Shown: positions 10,032 through 20,188, counted from the first letter of the stretch. The stretch is 64,000 bases of DNA from Segatella oris (GCF_900637655.1 NZ_LR134384.1:2294001-2358000); one strand, 5' to 3'. Translations and numbers: made by a program. The notes: generated by a model from the letters alone, not told the origin.

Positions 10032-10223
10032 CTCATTAGTTGTCAAGTTAGAATATATATTCGTTTTTGAACTTATATAGATGTTAGGTAAAGGTTAGAT
10101 TAGATTGAGAGAATGTTTGTAACTCTTTTGTTCAAGACATTAGTTTTGCAAACATTCTTCTTTTATCTTGGCAATTCAACTCCGCTTAAACAGTCTATCC
10201 ACAGAAATCCATCATAAAATACT
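10032..10223. other. Intergenic region before the first GH3 gene
   Basis: This 192-base gap holds an inverted repeat, agaatgtttg (10110-10119) and caaacattct (10149-10158), the second arm followed by tcttttatc. Between the arms is a possible promoter: TTTG at 10116-10119 and TAGTTTTG at 10141-10148, 21 bases apart. The stem-loop may terminate the susCD-GH5 transcript. The promoter elements overlapping it could start a new transcript for the GH3 gene. Confidence 0.5.
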
Positions 10224-10256
10224 ATGAAAAACTATTACTCATTCAAAACAAAAAAT

Positions 10257-12620
10257 ATGAAAACAGTCTATACAACCATTATATCGCTCCTATTCCTGCC
10301 TGCTTCGATACTAGCTCAGCAGGCACCTAAACTCAATACAAACAATATTGATGAAGTGTTGAAAGCGATGACACTTAGAGAGAAGGCTATGCTGCTCGTA
10401 GGCAATGCAAATAATTTTGAGAGTTCTTCGGCAGTTGTCGGAGGCTCAGCAACATTAGTACCCGGAGCTGCAGGCAATACTACTGCCATACCACGACTCG
10501 GCATTCCCGAAACGATTCTGACCGATGGACCTGCCGGTGTCCGCATTGATGTAAACCGCCAAGGTTCACAAAAGAAATACTATGCTACAGGTTTTCCCGT
10601 AGGCTCCTGTCTCGCATCGACATGGAATACAGCACTGGTTAAACAAGTGGGGCAAGCCATCGGAGAAGAGACACGCGATTATCGCTGTGACGTCATTCTG
10701 GGTCCAGGTATGAATCTGCATCGCAACCCACTATGCGGGCGAAACTTTGAATATTTCAGCGAGGACCCTTTACTCACAGGAAAGATTGCCGCTGCGTATG
10801 TTCAAGGTGTTCAAGGCGTAGGAACAGGAGTCAGTATCAAACATTTTGCAGCCAATTCTCAGGAGACTAATCGTAGCAGAGTAGATGAGCGTGTGAGCCA
10901 GCGTGCATTACGCGAGCTTTATCTTCGTGGGTTTGAGATTGCCATACGCGAAAGTAATCCATGGACAGTGATGAGTGCTTACAATCGTATCAATGGTACA
11001 TTTGCACAAGGTAATTATGACCTTTTAACCAAGATACTCGGACAAGATTGGGGCTTTAACGGTATCGTCATGACCGACTGGATAGGTCGCCGTGAGGGAT
11101 TGTCTGTGGCATCGCAAGTACATGCCGGCAATGACCTGTTCGAACCCGGTGAGGTAGAACAAGTGATTGATATTGAAGCTGCTGTAAAAGCCGGAAAGCT
11201 GGATATTAAAGATGTAGACAGAAATGTACGCCGCATGCTCGAATATATCGTCAAGACTTCAAGCTTCCGCCGCTATGCAGCCACTAACGAACCAGATCTT
11301 GTAGCTCATGCTGCAATTACACGTCAAACAGCATCAGAAGGAATGGTCCTACTCAAGAATACAGCTTCTACACTACCCTTCCACAACGTAAAGACGGTAG
11401 CACTATATGGCGTAGGCTCTTACCATTTCTTATCGGGCGGTGTAGGTTCGGGATGTGTGCATACACCTTATATTATAGACTTGGTAACAGGGCTAAAAAA
11501 TGCAGGCATTAGCAGTACAGCCAACCTAACAAGAATGTATCAGAAGTACATAGACTTTGCTAAGATTAAGCGAGAGGCAGATCGTGACCCTGCATGCTGG
11601 TTTGAGAAGCCAGAGATGGGCGATCAGAAACTGCCAGAGTTAGCAATATCCCAACGCCAAATAGAGGCAGAAGCAGATTCTTCAGATATTGCTATCATTA
11701 CACTTACACGCCAAGCAGGAGAAGGAATAGATCGCAGTATTGAAAAAGAATTCAATATATCTCCCATTGAAAAAGATATGATAGAGCAGGTATGCGCAGC
11801 CTACCATCGTATTGGCAAACGTGTGATAGTGGTCATCAATTCTGGTAGTGTCATTGAGACTGCAAGCTGGAATGCCCTTCCCGATGCTATTCTTGTGGCA
11901 TGGCAACCCGGAGAGGAAGGAGGCAACTCAATAGCAGATATTCTCACTGGCAAAGTATGCCCATCGGGAAAACTTACAATGACGTGGCCTATTTTTGCCA
12001 CAGACCATCCATCAACAGCCAATTTCCCACAGGATGATAATATGACTGTTTACCACTATGTCACCTTTAAAGATTGGACTAGCAAGGGAGGAGGAATGTC
12101 CACTCGAGACTATACGAACCATGCAGAAGATATATGGGTAGGATATCGCTATTTCGATAGTTTCAAACGCCAAGTGGCCTATCCATTCGGATATGGTCTG
12201 TCTTACACAAGTTTTGAATACGGACAGCCTCGTGTACGCCGTCAAGGCGACAAGATAGAAGTAACTCTGTCTGTTAAGAACACAGGAAAAAATAGCGGCA
12301 AGGAAATTGTACAACTCTATGTTGCAGCCCCCAAAGGTACGATGGCAAAACCGGAAAAAGAGTTGAAAGCATTTGCCAAGACCCGATTACTACAAGCCGG
12401 CGAAAGCGAGAATATTACCATGAGTATGCAGGTACGAGATCTGGCTAGTTTTGATGAAGCCGGCAGTCAGTGGCTTGTTGATGCAGGTACATACCGATTA
12501 ATGGTAGGTTCTAACATCAACGACATTCGTGGTACAGCAACGCTATCACTACCTCGCTATACCGAAACGGTTTCACAGGCTCTCGCTCCTCAGCATCCTA
12601 TTCATAAGATTGTGAAGTAG
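10257..12620 (+). CDS. GH3 glycoside hydrolase, beta-glucosidase type (first of three)
   Basis: A 787-residue secreted enzyme. The ATG at 10257 starts a good signal peptide (cut near ILAQQ); an upstream in-frame ATG at 10224 would add 11 polar residues. Domain order is the GH3 barrel, the alpha/beta sandwich, and a C-terminal fibronectin III-like domain (about 665-760). Motifs are TDGPAGVR, GRNFEYFSEDP, KHFAANSQETNR and the nucleophile Asp274 in VMTDW. The later FGYGLSYTSFEY block is typical. GH3 enzymes remove terminal beta-glucose, xylose or other sugars in the periplasm. It is less like the other two GH3 proteins here than they are like each other, so a different substrate is likely. Confidence 0.93.
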   Translation: MKTVYTTIISLLFLPASILAQQAPKLNTNNIDEVLKAMTLREKAMLLVGNANNFESSSAVVGGSATLVPGAAGNTTAIPRLGIPETILTDGPAGVRIDVNRQGSQKKYYATGFPVGSCLASTWNTALVKQVGQAIGEETRDYRCDVILGPGMNLHRNPLCGRNFEYFSEDPLLTGKIAAAYVQGVQGVGTGVSIKHFAANSQETNRSRVDERVSQRALRELYLRGFEIAIRESNPWTVMSAYNRINGTFAQGNYDLLTKILGQDWGFNGIVMTDWIGRREGLSVASQVHAGNDLFEPGEVEQVIDIEAAVKAGKLDIKDVDRNVRRMLEYIVKTSSFRRYAATNEPDLVAHAAITRQTASEGMVLLKNTASTLPFHNVKTVALYGVGSYHFLSGGVGSGCVHTPYIIDLVTGLKNAGISSTANLTRMYQKYIDFAKIKREADRDPACWFEKPEMGDQKLPELAISQRQIEAEADSSDIAIITLTRQAGEGIDRSIEKEFNISPIEKDMIEQVCAAYHRIGKRVIVVINSGSVIETASWNALPDAILVAWQPGEEGGNSIADILTGKVCPSGKLTMTWPIFATDHPSTANFPQDDNMTVYHYVTFKDWTSKGGGMSTRDYTNHAEDIWVGYRYFDSFKRQVAYPFGYGLSYTSFEYGQPRVRRQGDKIEVTLSVKNTGKNSGKEIVQLYVAAPKGTMAKPEKELKAFAKTRLLQAGESENITMSMQVRDLASFDEAGSQWLVDAGTYRLMVGSNINDIRGTATLSLPRYTETVSQALAPQHPIHKIVK

Positions 12621-12701
12621 AGCATTTCTCAACGGGATTGGAAACTGTATACCAACAGCCCTTTTTACCATATTATAAAGTTGTTATATCAAAAATTTAC
12701 G

Positions 12702-12730
12702 TTGAGAATGGAAAATACCATTTATCTTTG
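12702..12730 (+). promoter_or_regulatory. Bacteroidales promoter for the phosphoesterase/GH127 operon
   Basis: TTG (12702-12704) and TATCTTTG (12723-12730) are separated by 18 bases and lie about 60 bases before the ATG at 12789. It would start a second transcript in the locus. Confidence 0.65.
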
Positions 12731-12788
12731 TACCACAAACCTAGATAATTTTTCCTAATATCAAATAACTAAAAATAAACAAACAGAT

Positions 12789-13733
12789 ATGAGAAAGAAC
12801 CTATTAACCGCATGCCTATTGATGTTGAGTATGACGACCTTTGCTCAGAAATTCACCATTCCAGTCTTCCCCGACTCACAGAGCGAAATAGATTCTAATA
12901 TGGGTATGTTTAATAGCCAGTTGGACTGGATTATCCAAAATCAAAAGAAAGAGAATATCCCTATGGTATTACACGTGGGAGATGTCGTTAATTTCGATAA
13001 TCTCACCCACTGGGATAAGGCTAGCCAAGGATTTGCTCGTCTGGATAGTGCTCATATTGATTACGCCATTACATTAGGTAACCATGATAATGAGGCTGTA
13101 CAAGAATATAATGGGTCTGCCGCACCCGGCGACACGCATACAAATGTACGTAAGACATCTAAGTTTAACTCTTATTTCCCAACCTATAGATTCCGTGCAC
13201 AGCGAGGTACATATGAACCCGGCAAGAGCGATAACGCTTATTATACATTCCGTACTGGCAACACCTATTGGTTGGTAGTGACATTGGAGTTTTGTCCTCG
13301 TCCGGAAATGGTAGAGTGGGCAAACAAGATTGTCAAAAAGTATCACGAGCATAATGTTATTATTCTTACACACTATTACCTCAATGGGAAGGGTGAGATC
13401 GTGAAAAACAATGCAGGTTATGGCGATTCAAGTCCACAGTATATCTTCGATAACTTGGTTAAATTACATCCTAATATCAAATTTGTTATTAGCGGACACG
13501 TAGGTTTCTCGTCATTCAAGGTAGATGAGGGTGTGAATCACAACAAAATATACCAGATGTTGCAGAATTACCAAAATGTAGAATATGGTGGTGGCTATCT
13601 GCGCCTGATGCGTTTCGACCTTGACAAAGGTACTGTAGATTGCGAATTGTACTCTCCCTACTTCAAGAAGTCTAAACCGGAGAATACCCATTATAAGATA
13701 GAAGGTTTCACCACAATTAAACCAAAACTCTAA
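12789..13733 (+). CDS. Secreted calcineurin-like metallophosphoesterase
   Basis: A 314-residue protein with a signal peptide (cut after TTFAQ, residue 20). It has the metallophosphoesterase motifs GDVVNFD (65-70), GNHD (97-100), a histidine in LTHYYLNG and SGHV. The first metal motif, usually Asp-x-His, reads Asp-Ser-Gln (29-31), so one metal ligand may be altered. The substrate is unknown. Its place in a glycan locus, two bases before the GH127 gene, suggests removal of phosphate or phosphodiester decorations from the glycan. A housekeeping phosphatase role is the alternative. Confidence 0.85.
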   Translation: MRKNLLTACLLMLSMTTFAQKFTIPVFPDSQSEIDSNMGMFNSQLDWIIQNQKKENIPMVLHVGDVVNFDNLTHWDKASQGFARLDSAHIDYAITLGNHDNEAVQEYNGSAAPGDTHTNVRKTSKFNSYFPTYRFRAQRGTYEPGKSDNAYYTFRTGNTYWLVVTLEFCPRPEMVEWANKIVKKYHEHNVIILTHYYLNGKGEIVKNNAGYGDSSPQYIFDNLVKLHPNIKFVISGHVGFSSFKVDEGVNHNKIYQMLQNYQNVEYGGGYLRLMRFDLDKGTVDCELYSPYFKKSKPENTHYKIEGFTTIKPKL

Positions 13734-13735
13734 GT

Positions 13736-15652
13736 ATGAACGGTATGAGAACTATCAACAAGAGTATGAAAGCAGGACTTCTGTTCTGCTTTTTTTTTCC
13801 ATATGCAGCCACAGCAGGTAATTATGAGAAAATAAAACTGGCAATACAAGACAAGCAACAGCCTATAGAGCATGTAACTTTCATGGGGTATATAGGCAAT
13901 AGGTTTAGACAATCATACGAAAACCGCGTCTTGGCACAAAGTGTAGATAAATTAGTCGAACCATTCTGTCATCACAACGAGACACACCTATGGCAAAGCG
14001 AGTTTTGGGGTAAATGGATGAATTCTGCCGTGTTGGCCTACCAATACCGCCCATCCAACGCTATGATTTCGCGTATACAAGAGGCTGTAGACAAGCTTAT
14101 TAAGACCCAAGACAGCCGTGGTTACATAGGTAACTACACCGACGAGACACACTTGCAGGAATGGGATATCTGGGGACGCAAGTATTGTATTCTGGGCTTA
14201 CTTGATGCCTATGGGGTAACTCATGACAAGAAGGCTCTTAATGCCGCGTGCCGTGAAGCCGACTATCTCATAAACGAATTGCATCATAGCAAATCTACCA
14301 TCGTTGAGTTAGGAAATCAACATGGCATGGCAGCTTCATCTGTACTCAAACCCATTTGCTATCTTTATCGCTATACAGGTAATAAGCGTTACTTCGATTT
14401 TGCTAAAGAGATTATAAGCCTTTGGGAGAGCGCCACAGGACCAAAGCTTATTTCCAAAGCCGGTATTGATGTAGCTAGTCGATTCCCGAAGCCCACTGCA
14501 GCGAAATGGTATAGCTGGGAACAAGGTGCCAAAGCCTATGAAATGATGTCATGCTACGAGGGACTGCTTGAAATGTATCGACTTACGGGCAATACGGAAT
14601 ATCTATCTGCTGTAGAACAAGTGTGGCAGAATATCTACGATACAGAGATTAATATTACCGGTTCTGGCGCATCGATGGAGTCATGGTTTGGTGGTAAGCA
14701 CTTACAGTATATGCCTATTCGCCACTTCCAAGAGACTTGTGTCACGGCAACATGGATTAAGTTAAGCCGTCAGCTCCTGCTTCTCACTGGTAACACAAAA
14801 TATGCAGACGCAGTTGAAATATCATTCTATAATGCATTACTTGGGGCAATGCGTACCGATGCCAGTGATTGGGCTAAATACACTCCGCTTTCAGGTCAAC
14901 GTTTACCCGGTTCTGAGCAATGCGGCATGGGCTTGAATTGTTGTAATGCAAGTGGTCCACGCGGTCTCTTTGTAATACCCCAAACCGCAGTTCTTACTTC
15001 TGCCAAAGGAGTTGATGTCAATCTCTATATTGCAGGAGACTATAAACTGACGACTCCCCGACATCAGCAAATGGTTTTAAAACTAGAAGGAGAATATCCT
15101 AAAAATAATAAGATGTCTTTCCTACTTTCACTCAAAAAGGCTGAGAACATAACGATAAGGCTTCGTATTCCTGAATGGAGTACAGCCACAAAAGTAATTG
15201 TTAATGATGTTGCAGTAGAGCATGTACAAGCAGGGAAGTATCTGGAACTCTCTCGTACATGGCATCATGGCGACAGAATAAGTATTGAGTTTGATATGCC
15301 CGGTATTGTACATCGTTTAGGTCAACACCCGGAATATGTGGCAATTACCCGCGGCCCCATCGTCTTGGCTCGCGACCAACGGCTTACCGGTCCCGGCCTA
15401 GAGGCTTTCTTAACACCAGTCGTAGATGACAAACAGCAGATATTGCTCGAAGCCACAAATACACAGAATACCGATATTTGGATGTCGTTTATGGCAAAAT
15501 TCCAACCAGAAGCATATACAGAAGATGGTGCTCCGGCTATCCTTGTAGGACTCTGTGACTATGCCTCAGCCGGTAATTCTTCACAAAAAGATGATTACCC
15601 ATTTTTTAAAGTTTGGATGCCACAGTTATTTAACCCTGCAATTTTACAATAA
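13736..15652 (+). CDS. GH127-type (DUF1680) glycoside hydrolase, putative beta-L-arabinofuranosidase
   Basis: A 638-residue secreted protein with an (alpha/alpha)6-barrel pattern and C-terminal beta-sandwich. The zinc-cysteine active site of GH127/GH146 is intact: Glu333 and Cys335 in FQETCVTATW, and Cys402-Cys403 in LNCCNASGPRG. In that family a cysteine is the nucleophile. Characterised members cleave beta-L-arabinofuranosides, but many DUF1680 relatives have other activities, so the substrate is tentative. It starts two bases after the phosphoesterase stop, so the pair is co-transcribed. A run of nine T (about 13791-13799) within the signal peptide codons is slippage-prone. Confidence 0.88.
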   Translation: MNGMRTINKSMKAGLLFCFFFPYAATAGNYEKIKLAIQDKQQPIEHVTFMGYIGNRFRQSYENRVLAQSVDKLVEPFCHHNETHLWQSEFWGKWMNSAVLAYQYRPSNAMISRIQEAVDKLIKTQDSRGYIGNYTDETHLQEWDIWGRKYCILGLLDAYGVTHDKKALNAACREADYLINELHHSKSTIVELGNQHGMAASSVLKPICYLYRYTGNKRYFDFAKEIISLWESATGPKLISKAGIDVASRFPKPTAAKWYSWEQGAKAYEMMSCYEGLLEMYRLTGNTEYLSAVEQVWQNIYDTEINITGSGASMESWFGGKHLQYMPIRHFQETCVTATWIKLSRQLLLLTGNTKYADAVEISFYNALLGAMRTDASDWAKYTPLSGQRLPGSEQCGMGLNCCNASGPRGLFVIPQTAVLTSAKGVDVNLYIAGDYKLTTPRHQQMVLKLEGEYPKNNKMSFLLSLKKAENITIRLRIPEWSTATKVIVNDVAVEHVQAGKYLELSRTWHHGDRISIEFDMPGIVHRLGQHPEYVAITRGPIVLARDQRLTGPGLEAFLTPVVDDKQQILLEATNTQNTDIWMSFMAKFQPEAYTEDGAPAILVGLCDYASAGNSSQKDDYPFFKVWMPQLFNPAILQ

Positions 15653-15737
15653 GGAATATAAGACGAGATTTCCCTCTTCTTTTTCCAACATATCAATAGA
15701 GAATAAGGGGGAAAGGAATCTGTATTAATCTCGCAAC

Positions 15738-15745
15738 TATCTTTG
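15738..15745 (+). promoter_or_regulatory. Putative -7 promoter box before the GH89 gene
   Basis: TATCTTTG matches TAnnTTTG exactly but I see no good -33 TTG partner. If used, the leader before the ATG at 15758 would be only a few bases. It may be weak. Confidence 0.45.
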
Positions 15746-15757
15746 TAACAATATGAA

Positions 15758-17929
15758 ATGAAATATAAAAAAAAGATATATATACTACTTTGCTTATGGT
15801 TCTCTTCTGTACCAACAATAGCACAGGTTACAGCACAACAGAAACTTGAAGTCGTCCGAAATATTATTAGAAGGTTTTCTCATCGTGATGACATAAATCT
15901 AAGGCTTATTCCCCGCAAGCAAGGGCAGTTAGAGACTTTCAACCAGCAGGTCTCAAATGGAAAGTTAACCATATCTGCCAATAGTCCTATTGCACTTTGT
16001 CACGGATATTACGATTGGATTAGACAAAATGAGTATGGCATCATGAGCTGGACTGGAAATCGGTGTAATATTCCAACAAAGATTGACGGTAGTAAGACTC
16101 GCTCTGTTACATCTCCTTTTCAGTATCACTATTATTTCAATGCTGTGACTTTTGGTTATACGATGCCGTATTGGGATTGGAACCGATGGGAACAAGAAAT
16201 AGACTGGATGGCCTTTCATGGCATTGACATACCTTTGGCGCTTACTGCCAATGAAGCCATTCTTGCAAGAGTGTTTAAGAAAATAGGGCTTTCAGACGAA
16301 GTAATTGGTCGTTTCTTTACAGGCCCGGCTCATCTTCCTTGGCTTCGTATGGGGAATATTTATGGTATTGACGGACCACTATCAAATCAATGGCATCAAG
16401 ACCAAATAGCCCTACAGCACAAAATACTGGATAGAATGCGTAAATTAGATATGCATCCTATATGCCCCGGCTTTGCCGGTTTTGTTCCAGAGGCTTTAAA
16501 AGAACTTTACCCAACTGCAGACATTCAATATACTACATGGGAAAAGGCTTTCCATAATTATATCCTCTCACCTGCAGACCCTTTATTTCATAAAATTGGT
16601 GTAATGTTCATTCAGGAATGGGAAAAAGAATTTGGAAGATGCGACTTCTATTTAATTGATAGTTTCAACGAGATGGACATTCCATTTCCTCCAAAGGATG
16701 ATCCCAAACGTTACGAGTTTATGGCTGATTTTGGGAAAAAAGTCTATCAATGCATCAAGGAAGCCAATCCTTCCGCTACTTGGGTTATGCAAGGTTGGAT
16801 GTTTGGTTACCAGCCGGAAATCTGGGATTACAAGACGCTGAATGCCTTGGTATCTCAAGTACCAGATAATAAGATGATTATGCTAGACTTGGCTGTCGAT
16901 TATAATAAGTTTTTATGGAAAACGCCTTTCAACTGGGACTTCTACAAAGGCTTCTGCGGCAAACAATGGATCTATAGCGTCATACCTAACATGGGGGGGA
17001 AGTCGGCTCTTACAGGTGCGCTTGACTTCTATGCCAAAGGTCATTTAGAGGCTTTGAATTCTCAAAACCGCGGTAAACTTATTGGTTTCGGATTTGCACC
17101 GGAAGGTATTGAGAACAATGAAGTAGTATATGAGCTTCTCTGTGATGCCGGGTGGGCGAAACAAGGAGTTGAGCTTCGGCCTTGGCTGCGCAATTATACA
17201 TACAGTCGTTATGGTTGTTACCCTATAGGCATGGAGCAATATTGGAACGAAATGCTTCAGTCGGTATATGGCTCTTTCAAGAGTCATCCCCGCTTCAACT
17301 GGCAATTCCGCCCCGGAAAAGAAAAATATGGAAGTGTAGACTTAGACAACCACTTCTATCATGCCGTAGAAATAATGGCTGGGATGCTGTCTCAGATGAA
17401 AGGGAATAAACTCTTTGAAGCAGATTTTAAAGAGATGGCAGCTAACTATTTAGGTGGTAAAGTCGAGATTCTTGTGCGGCAGATTGATAAAGCATACGAA
17501 AGCCAAGACACTATCAATGCGAATCAGTTGGAAACAAGATTCTATAGGTTGATGACCGGTATGGATCTCGTTTTACAAGGGCATCCCACGAAGGACATGC
17601 AGAAATGGATAGACTATGCGCGTGCTCGCGGTGTAAGCTACAATAAGGCAGATTGCTATGAGAGTAATGCGCGTCGCATTGTGACTGTATGGGGACCTCC
17701 CATCGATGATTACTCTGCTCGTATTTGGGCCGGACTCATTCGCGACTACTATTTACCTCGTTGGAAGCACTATTTCAATCAAAAGCGTAGTGGCAAACCA
17801 TTCGACTTTTCCACTTGGGAATTAGATTTTGTCGAGAATCAAAAAGGATTAAGTCAGCCTGCACTTACCAAAGACAAAATAAGTCTAGCTGTTCAGCTTA
17901 TTCAAGATGCTAAAAATATTGTAGAATAA
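15758..17929 (+). CDS. GH89 alpha-N-acetylglucosaminidase family protein
   Basis: A 723-residue secreted protein with the full NAGLU layout: N-terminal alpha/beta domain, central barrel, and an all-alpha C-terminal domain. Landmarks are YYFNAVTFGYTMPYWDW, WMAFHGIDIPLALTANEA, GIDGPLSNQWH and WVMQGWMFGYQPEIW. Likely catalytic glutamates are Glu305 in DSFNEMDIP and Glu449 in GFAPEGIENN. Known GH89 enzymes release terminal alpha-linked N-acetylglucosamine from host mucin or heparan-type glycans. Its place among rhamnosidases suggests an alpha-GlcNAc or related side chain on the target. It precedes the second GH3 by 15 bases and probably heads the four-enzyme operon to 24350. Confidence 0.92.
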   Translation: MKYKKKIYILLCLWFSSVPTIAQVTAQQKLEVVRNIIRRFSHRDDINLRLIPRKQGQLETFNQQVSNGKLTISANSPIALCHGYYDWIRQNEYGIMSWTGNRCNIPTKIDGSKTRSVTSPFQYHYYFNAVTFGYTMPYWDWNRWEQEIDWMAFHGIDIPLALTANEAILARVFKKIGLSDEVIGRFFTGPAHLPWLRMGNIYGIDGPLSNQWHQDQIALQHKILDRMRKLDMHPICPGFAGFVPEALKELYPTADIQYTTWEKAFHNYILSPADPLFHKIGVMFIQEWEKEFGRCDFYLIDSFNEMDIPFPPKDDPKRYEFMADFGKKVYQCIKEANPSATWVMQGWMFGYQPEIWDYKTLNALVSQVPDNKMIMLDLAVDYNKFLWKTPFNWDFYKGFCGKQWIYSVIPNMGGKSALTGALDFYAKGHLEALNSQNRGKLIGFGFAPEGIENNEVVYELLCDAGWAKQGVELRPWLRNYTYSRYGCYPIGMEQYWNEMLQSVYGSFKSHPRFNWQFRPGKEKYGSVDLDNHFYHAVEIMAGMLSQMKGNKLFEADFKEMAANYLGGKVEILVRQIDKAYESQDTINANQLETRFYRLMTGMDLVLQGHPTKDMQKWIDYARARGVSYNKADCYESNARRIVTVWGPPIDDYSARIWAGLIRDYYLPRWKHYFNQKRSGKPFDFSTWELDFVENQKGLSQPALTKDKISLAVQLIQDAKNIVE

Positions 17930-17944
17930 TAACAAAAAAGAAAT

Positions 17945-20176
17945 ATGAGAAATAAAGCACTCTTGCTTACTATAGCATTGCTGTTGGGAAACTATGCCAT
18001 AGCTCAAGTTCATACTTATTTGGATCGTACGAAGAATATAGAAGAGCGTGTAGAGGATGCACTTAGTCGTATGACTTTGACCGAAAAACTTAAAGTCATC
18101 CATGCGCAATCCAAGTTTAGTTCGGCAGGCGTTCCACGCCTAGGGTTTCCAGACTTTTGGACATCTGACGGTCCTCATGGCATTCGTACCAATACACTAT
18201 GGGATGAGTGGACCGACGCCAACCAGACAAACGATTCCTGTGTGGCCTTCCCTGCACTTACCTGTTTGGCCGCAACATGGAATCCGGAAGTGGCCTATCT
18301 TTTTGGCAAGAGCCTTGGAGAGGAAGCACGTTATCGAGGAAAGGATATGGTCTTAGGCCCCGGCGTTAACATTTATCGCACTCCCCTCAATGGCCGTAAT
18401 TTCGAATACATGGGCGAGGACCCTTATTTAGCTGGACAGATGGCAGTTCCGTATATTCAGGGTATACAAAGCAATGGAGTGGCTGCCTGTGTGAAACATT
18501 ATCCACTCAATCAGGACGAAAATAACCGTATTGAAGAAAACATCATTGTTGACGACCGTGCCTTGCACGAAATCTATCTTGCCCCCTTCAAAGAAGCAGT
18601 GATAAAGGGACACGTCTGGGGTATCATGGGGGCATATCCGAGCTACAAAGACCAATCGTGTACTTACAACGCATATCTCACCAATAAGGTATTAAAAGGC
18701 GACTGGGGGTATGACGGCGTGGTGTTGAGCGATTGGGGAGCTACACATGAAACAGAGGGAGCCGTAAGGCATGGTCTTGACATAGAGTTCGGTACATGGA
18801 CTGATGGAAAGAAATACGGCGATAGCAAACATTATAACCGTTATTATCTTGCTGATGCCTACCGCAAAGGCTTGGAAGAGGGACGCTATACGATGGAAAG
18901 CCTTGATAATAAGGTACGCCGGGTGCTCCGACTATTCTATCGCACCACCATGACCTATCGCGAACCCGGTTCATTGACCAGCGATGAGCATTTTGCTGTA
19001 GCACGCCGTATAGGCGAAGAGGGAGTAGTGCTCCTTAAAAACGAGCGCCAAATACTCCCTTTGCAATTAAAACCGGGCAAACGCATTCTCGTCATCGGTG
19101 AGAACGCCATTAAGATGATGACGGCGGGTGGCGGTTCGTCGTCAATACGTACCAAGCACGAAATTGTGCCACTTGATGCACTGCGTAGATATACTGACAA
19201 GGCGAGGGTGCAGCTCGACTTTGCCCGTGGCTATGTGGGCGATACCGTCACCATGTTTAACGGAGCCAGCGTGGGGCAGGATATTCGAGACAGCCGAACG
19301 CCACAGCAACTTATGGACGAGGCTGTGACCAAGGCACATGGAGCTGATTATATACTAATTTTCGGCGGTCTCAATAAGAGTGAATATCAAGATTGCGAGG
19401 GTTACGACCGTAAGAATTATAGTATGCCTTATCAGCAAGACCAACTCGTAGAAGCCTTGGCCAAGGTTAACAAGAACATTGTGTTTGTTAATATCTCTGG
19501 CAATACGGTGGCTATGCCATGGGTAGAGCGTGTATCCGGTATCATACAAGCTTGGTATCAAGGCAGTGAAGCCGGTAATGTGATAGCCTCCATCCTTGTC
19601 GGCGAAACCAATCCTTCGGGCAAGTTGCCTTATACGTGGACTGTCAGACTTAACGATGTCCCAGCCCATGCGCTTGGAACCTATCCGGGTACATGGCGTG
19701 CCGACCACAAAGTTATTGACGTGGAATACAAGGAGGGCATCTTTGTGGGATACCGCTGGGCTGACAAGCACCATGTACGTCCGCTTTTCGCCTTTGGGCA
19801 CGGCTTAAGCTATACGGCATTCAAACTATCAGAAGCAAAAGCAGATAAATCTGCAATGACGCCAAGCGATAGCATTACCTTTACCATCACGGTGCAAAAT
19901 ATCGGTCAACGTGCCGGTTCCGAGGTTGTGCAACTATATATAAAAGATAAAGAGGCCAGCCTGCTCCGACCGGTGAAAGAACTGAAAGGTTTCCGGAAAG
20001 TTTTCCTACAACCGGGGGCAAGCAGAAACGTGAGTATCACCATTGGCAAAGATGCACTAAGTTTTTACGATGACCGTCAACAGCAGTGGGTGGCAGAGCC
20101 CGGACATTTTGAGGCGCTGATAGGAACGGCATCCGACAAAATTGCATCTCATGTAAAATTCACATTGCTAAAATAA
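17945..20176 (+). CDS. GH3 glycoside hydrolase (second of three)
   Basis: A 743-residue secreted enzyme (signal cut near YAIAQ, residue 21). GH3 motifs: TSDGPHGIR (73-81), GRNFEYMGEDP, KHYPLNQDENNR, nucleophile Asp263 in VVLSDW, FAFGHGLSYTAF, and a C-terminal fibronectin III-like domain. It is clearly paralogous to the GH3 at 26510: the two share ERVxDALSRMTLxEK, HAQxKFSSxGVPRLG and the QDCExxDRxxY segment. Substrates may be beta-glucosides or beta-xylosides. It is flanked by GH89 (15 bases) and GH13 (12 bases) in one operon. Confidence 0.93.
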   Translation: MRNKALLLTIALLLGNYAIAQVHTYLDRTKNIEERVEDALSRMTLTEKLKVIHAQSKFSSAGVPRLGFPDFWTSDGPHGIRTNTLWDEWTDANQTNDSCVAFPALTCLAATWNPEVAYLFGKSLGEEARYRGKDMVLGPGVNIYRTPLNGRNFEYMGEDPYLAGQMAVPYIQGIQSNGVAACVKHYPLNQDENNRIEENIIVDDRALHEIYLAPFKEAVIKGHVWGIMGAYPSYKDQSCTYNAYLTNKVLKGDWGYDGVVLSDWGATHETEGAVRHGLDIEFGTWTDGKKYGDSKHYNRYYLADAYRKGLEEGRYTMESLDNKVRRVLRLFYRTTMTYREPGSLTSDEHFAVARRIGEEGVVLLKNERQILPLQLKPGKRILVIGENAIKMMTAGGGSSSIRTKHEIVPLDALRRYTDKARVQLDFARGYVGDTVTMFNGASVGQDIRDSRTPQQLMDEAVTKAHGADYILIFGGLNKSEYQDCEGYDRKNYSMPYQQDQLVEALAKVNKNIVFVNISGNTVAMPWVERVSGIIQAWYQGSEAGNVIASILVGETNPSGKLPYTWTVRLNDVPAHALGTYPGTWRADHKVIDVEYKEGIFVGYRWADKHHVRPLFAFGHGLSYTAFKLSEAKADKSAMTPSDSITFTITVQNIGQRAGSEVVQLYIKDKEASLLRPVKELKGFRKVFLQPGASRNVSITIGKDALSFYDDRQQQWVAEPGHFEALIGTASDKIASHVKFTLLK

Positions 20177-20188
20177 AACAAATACGGC

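Noticed and set aside
15758..17929. GH89 gene as a host-mucin enzyme defining the PUL as mucin-degrading
   Set aside because: No sulfatases, fucosidases, sialidases or galactosidases are present; the rhamnose genes dominate.
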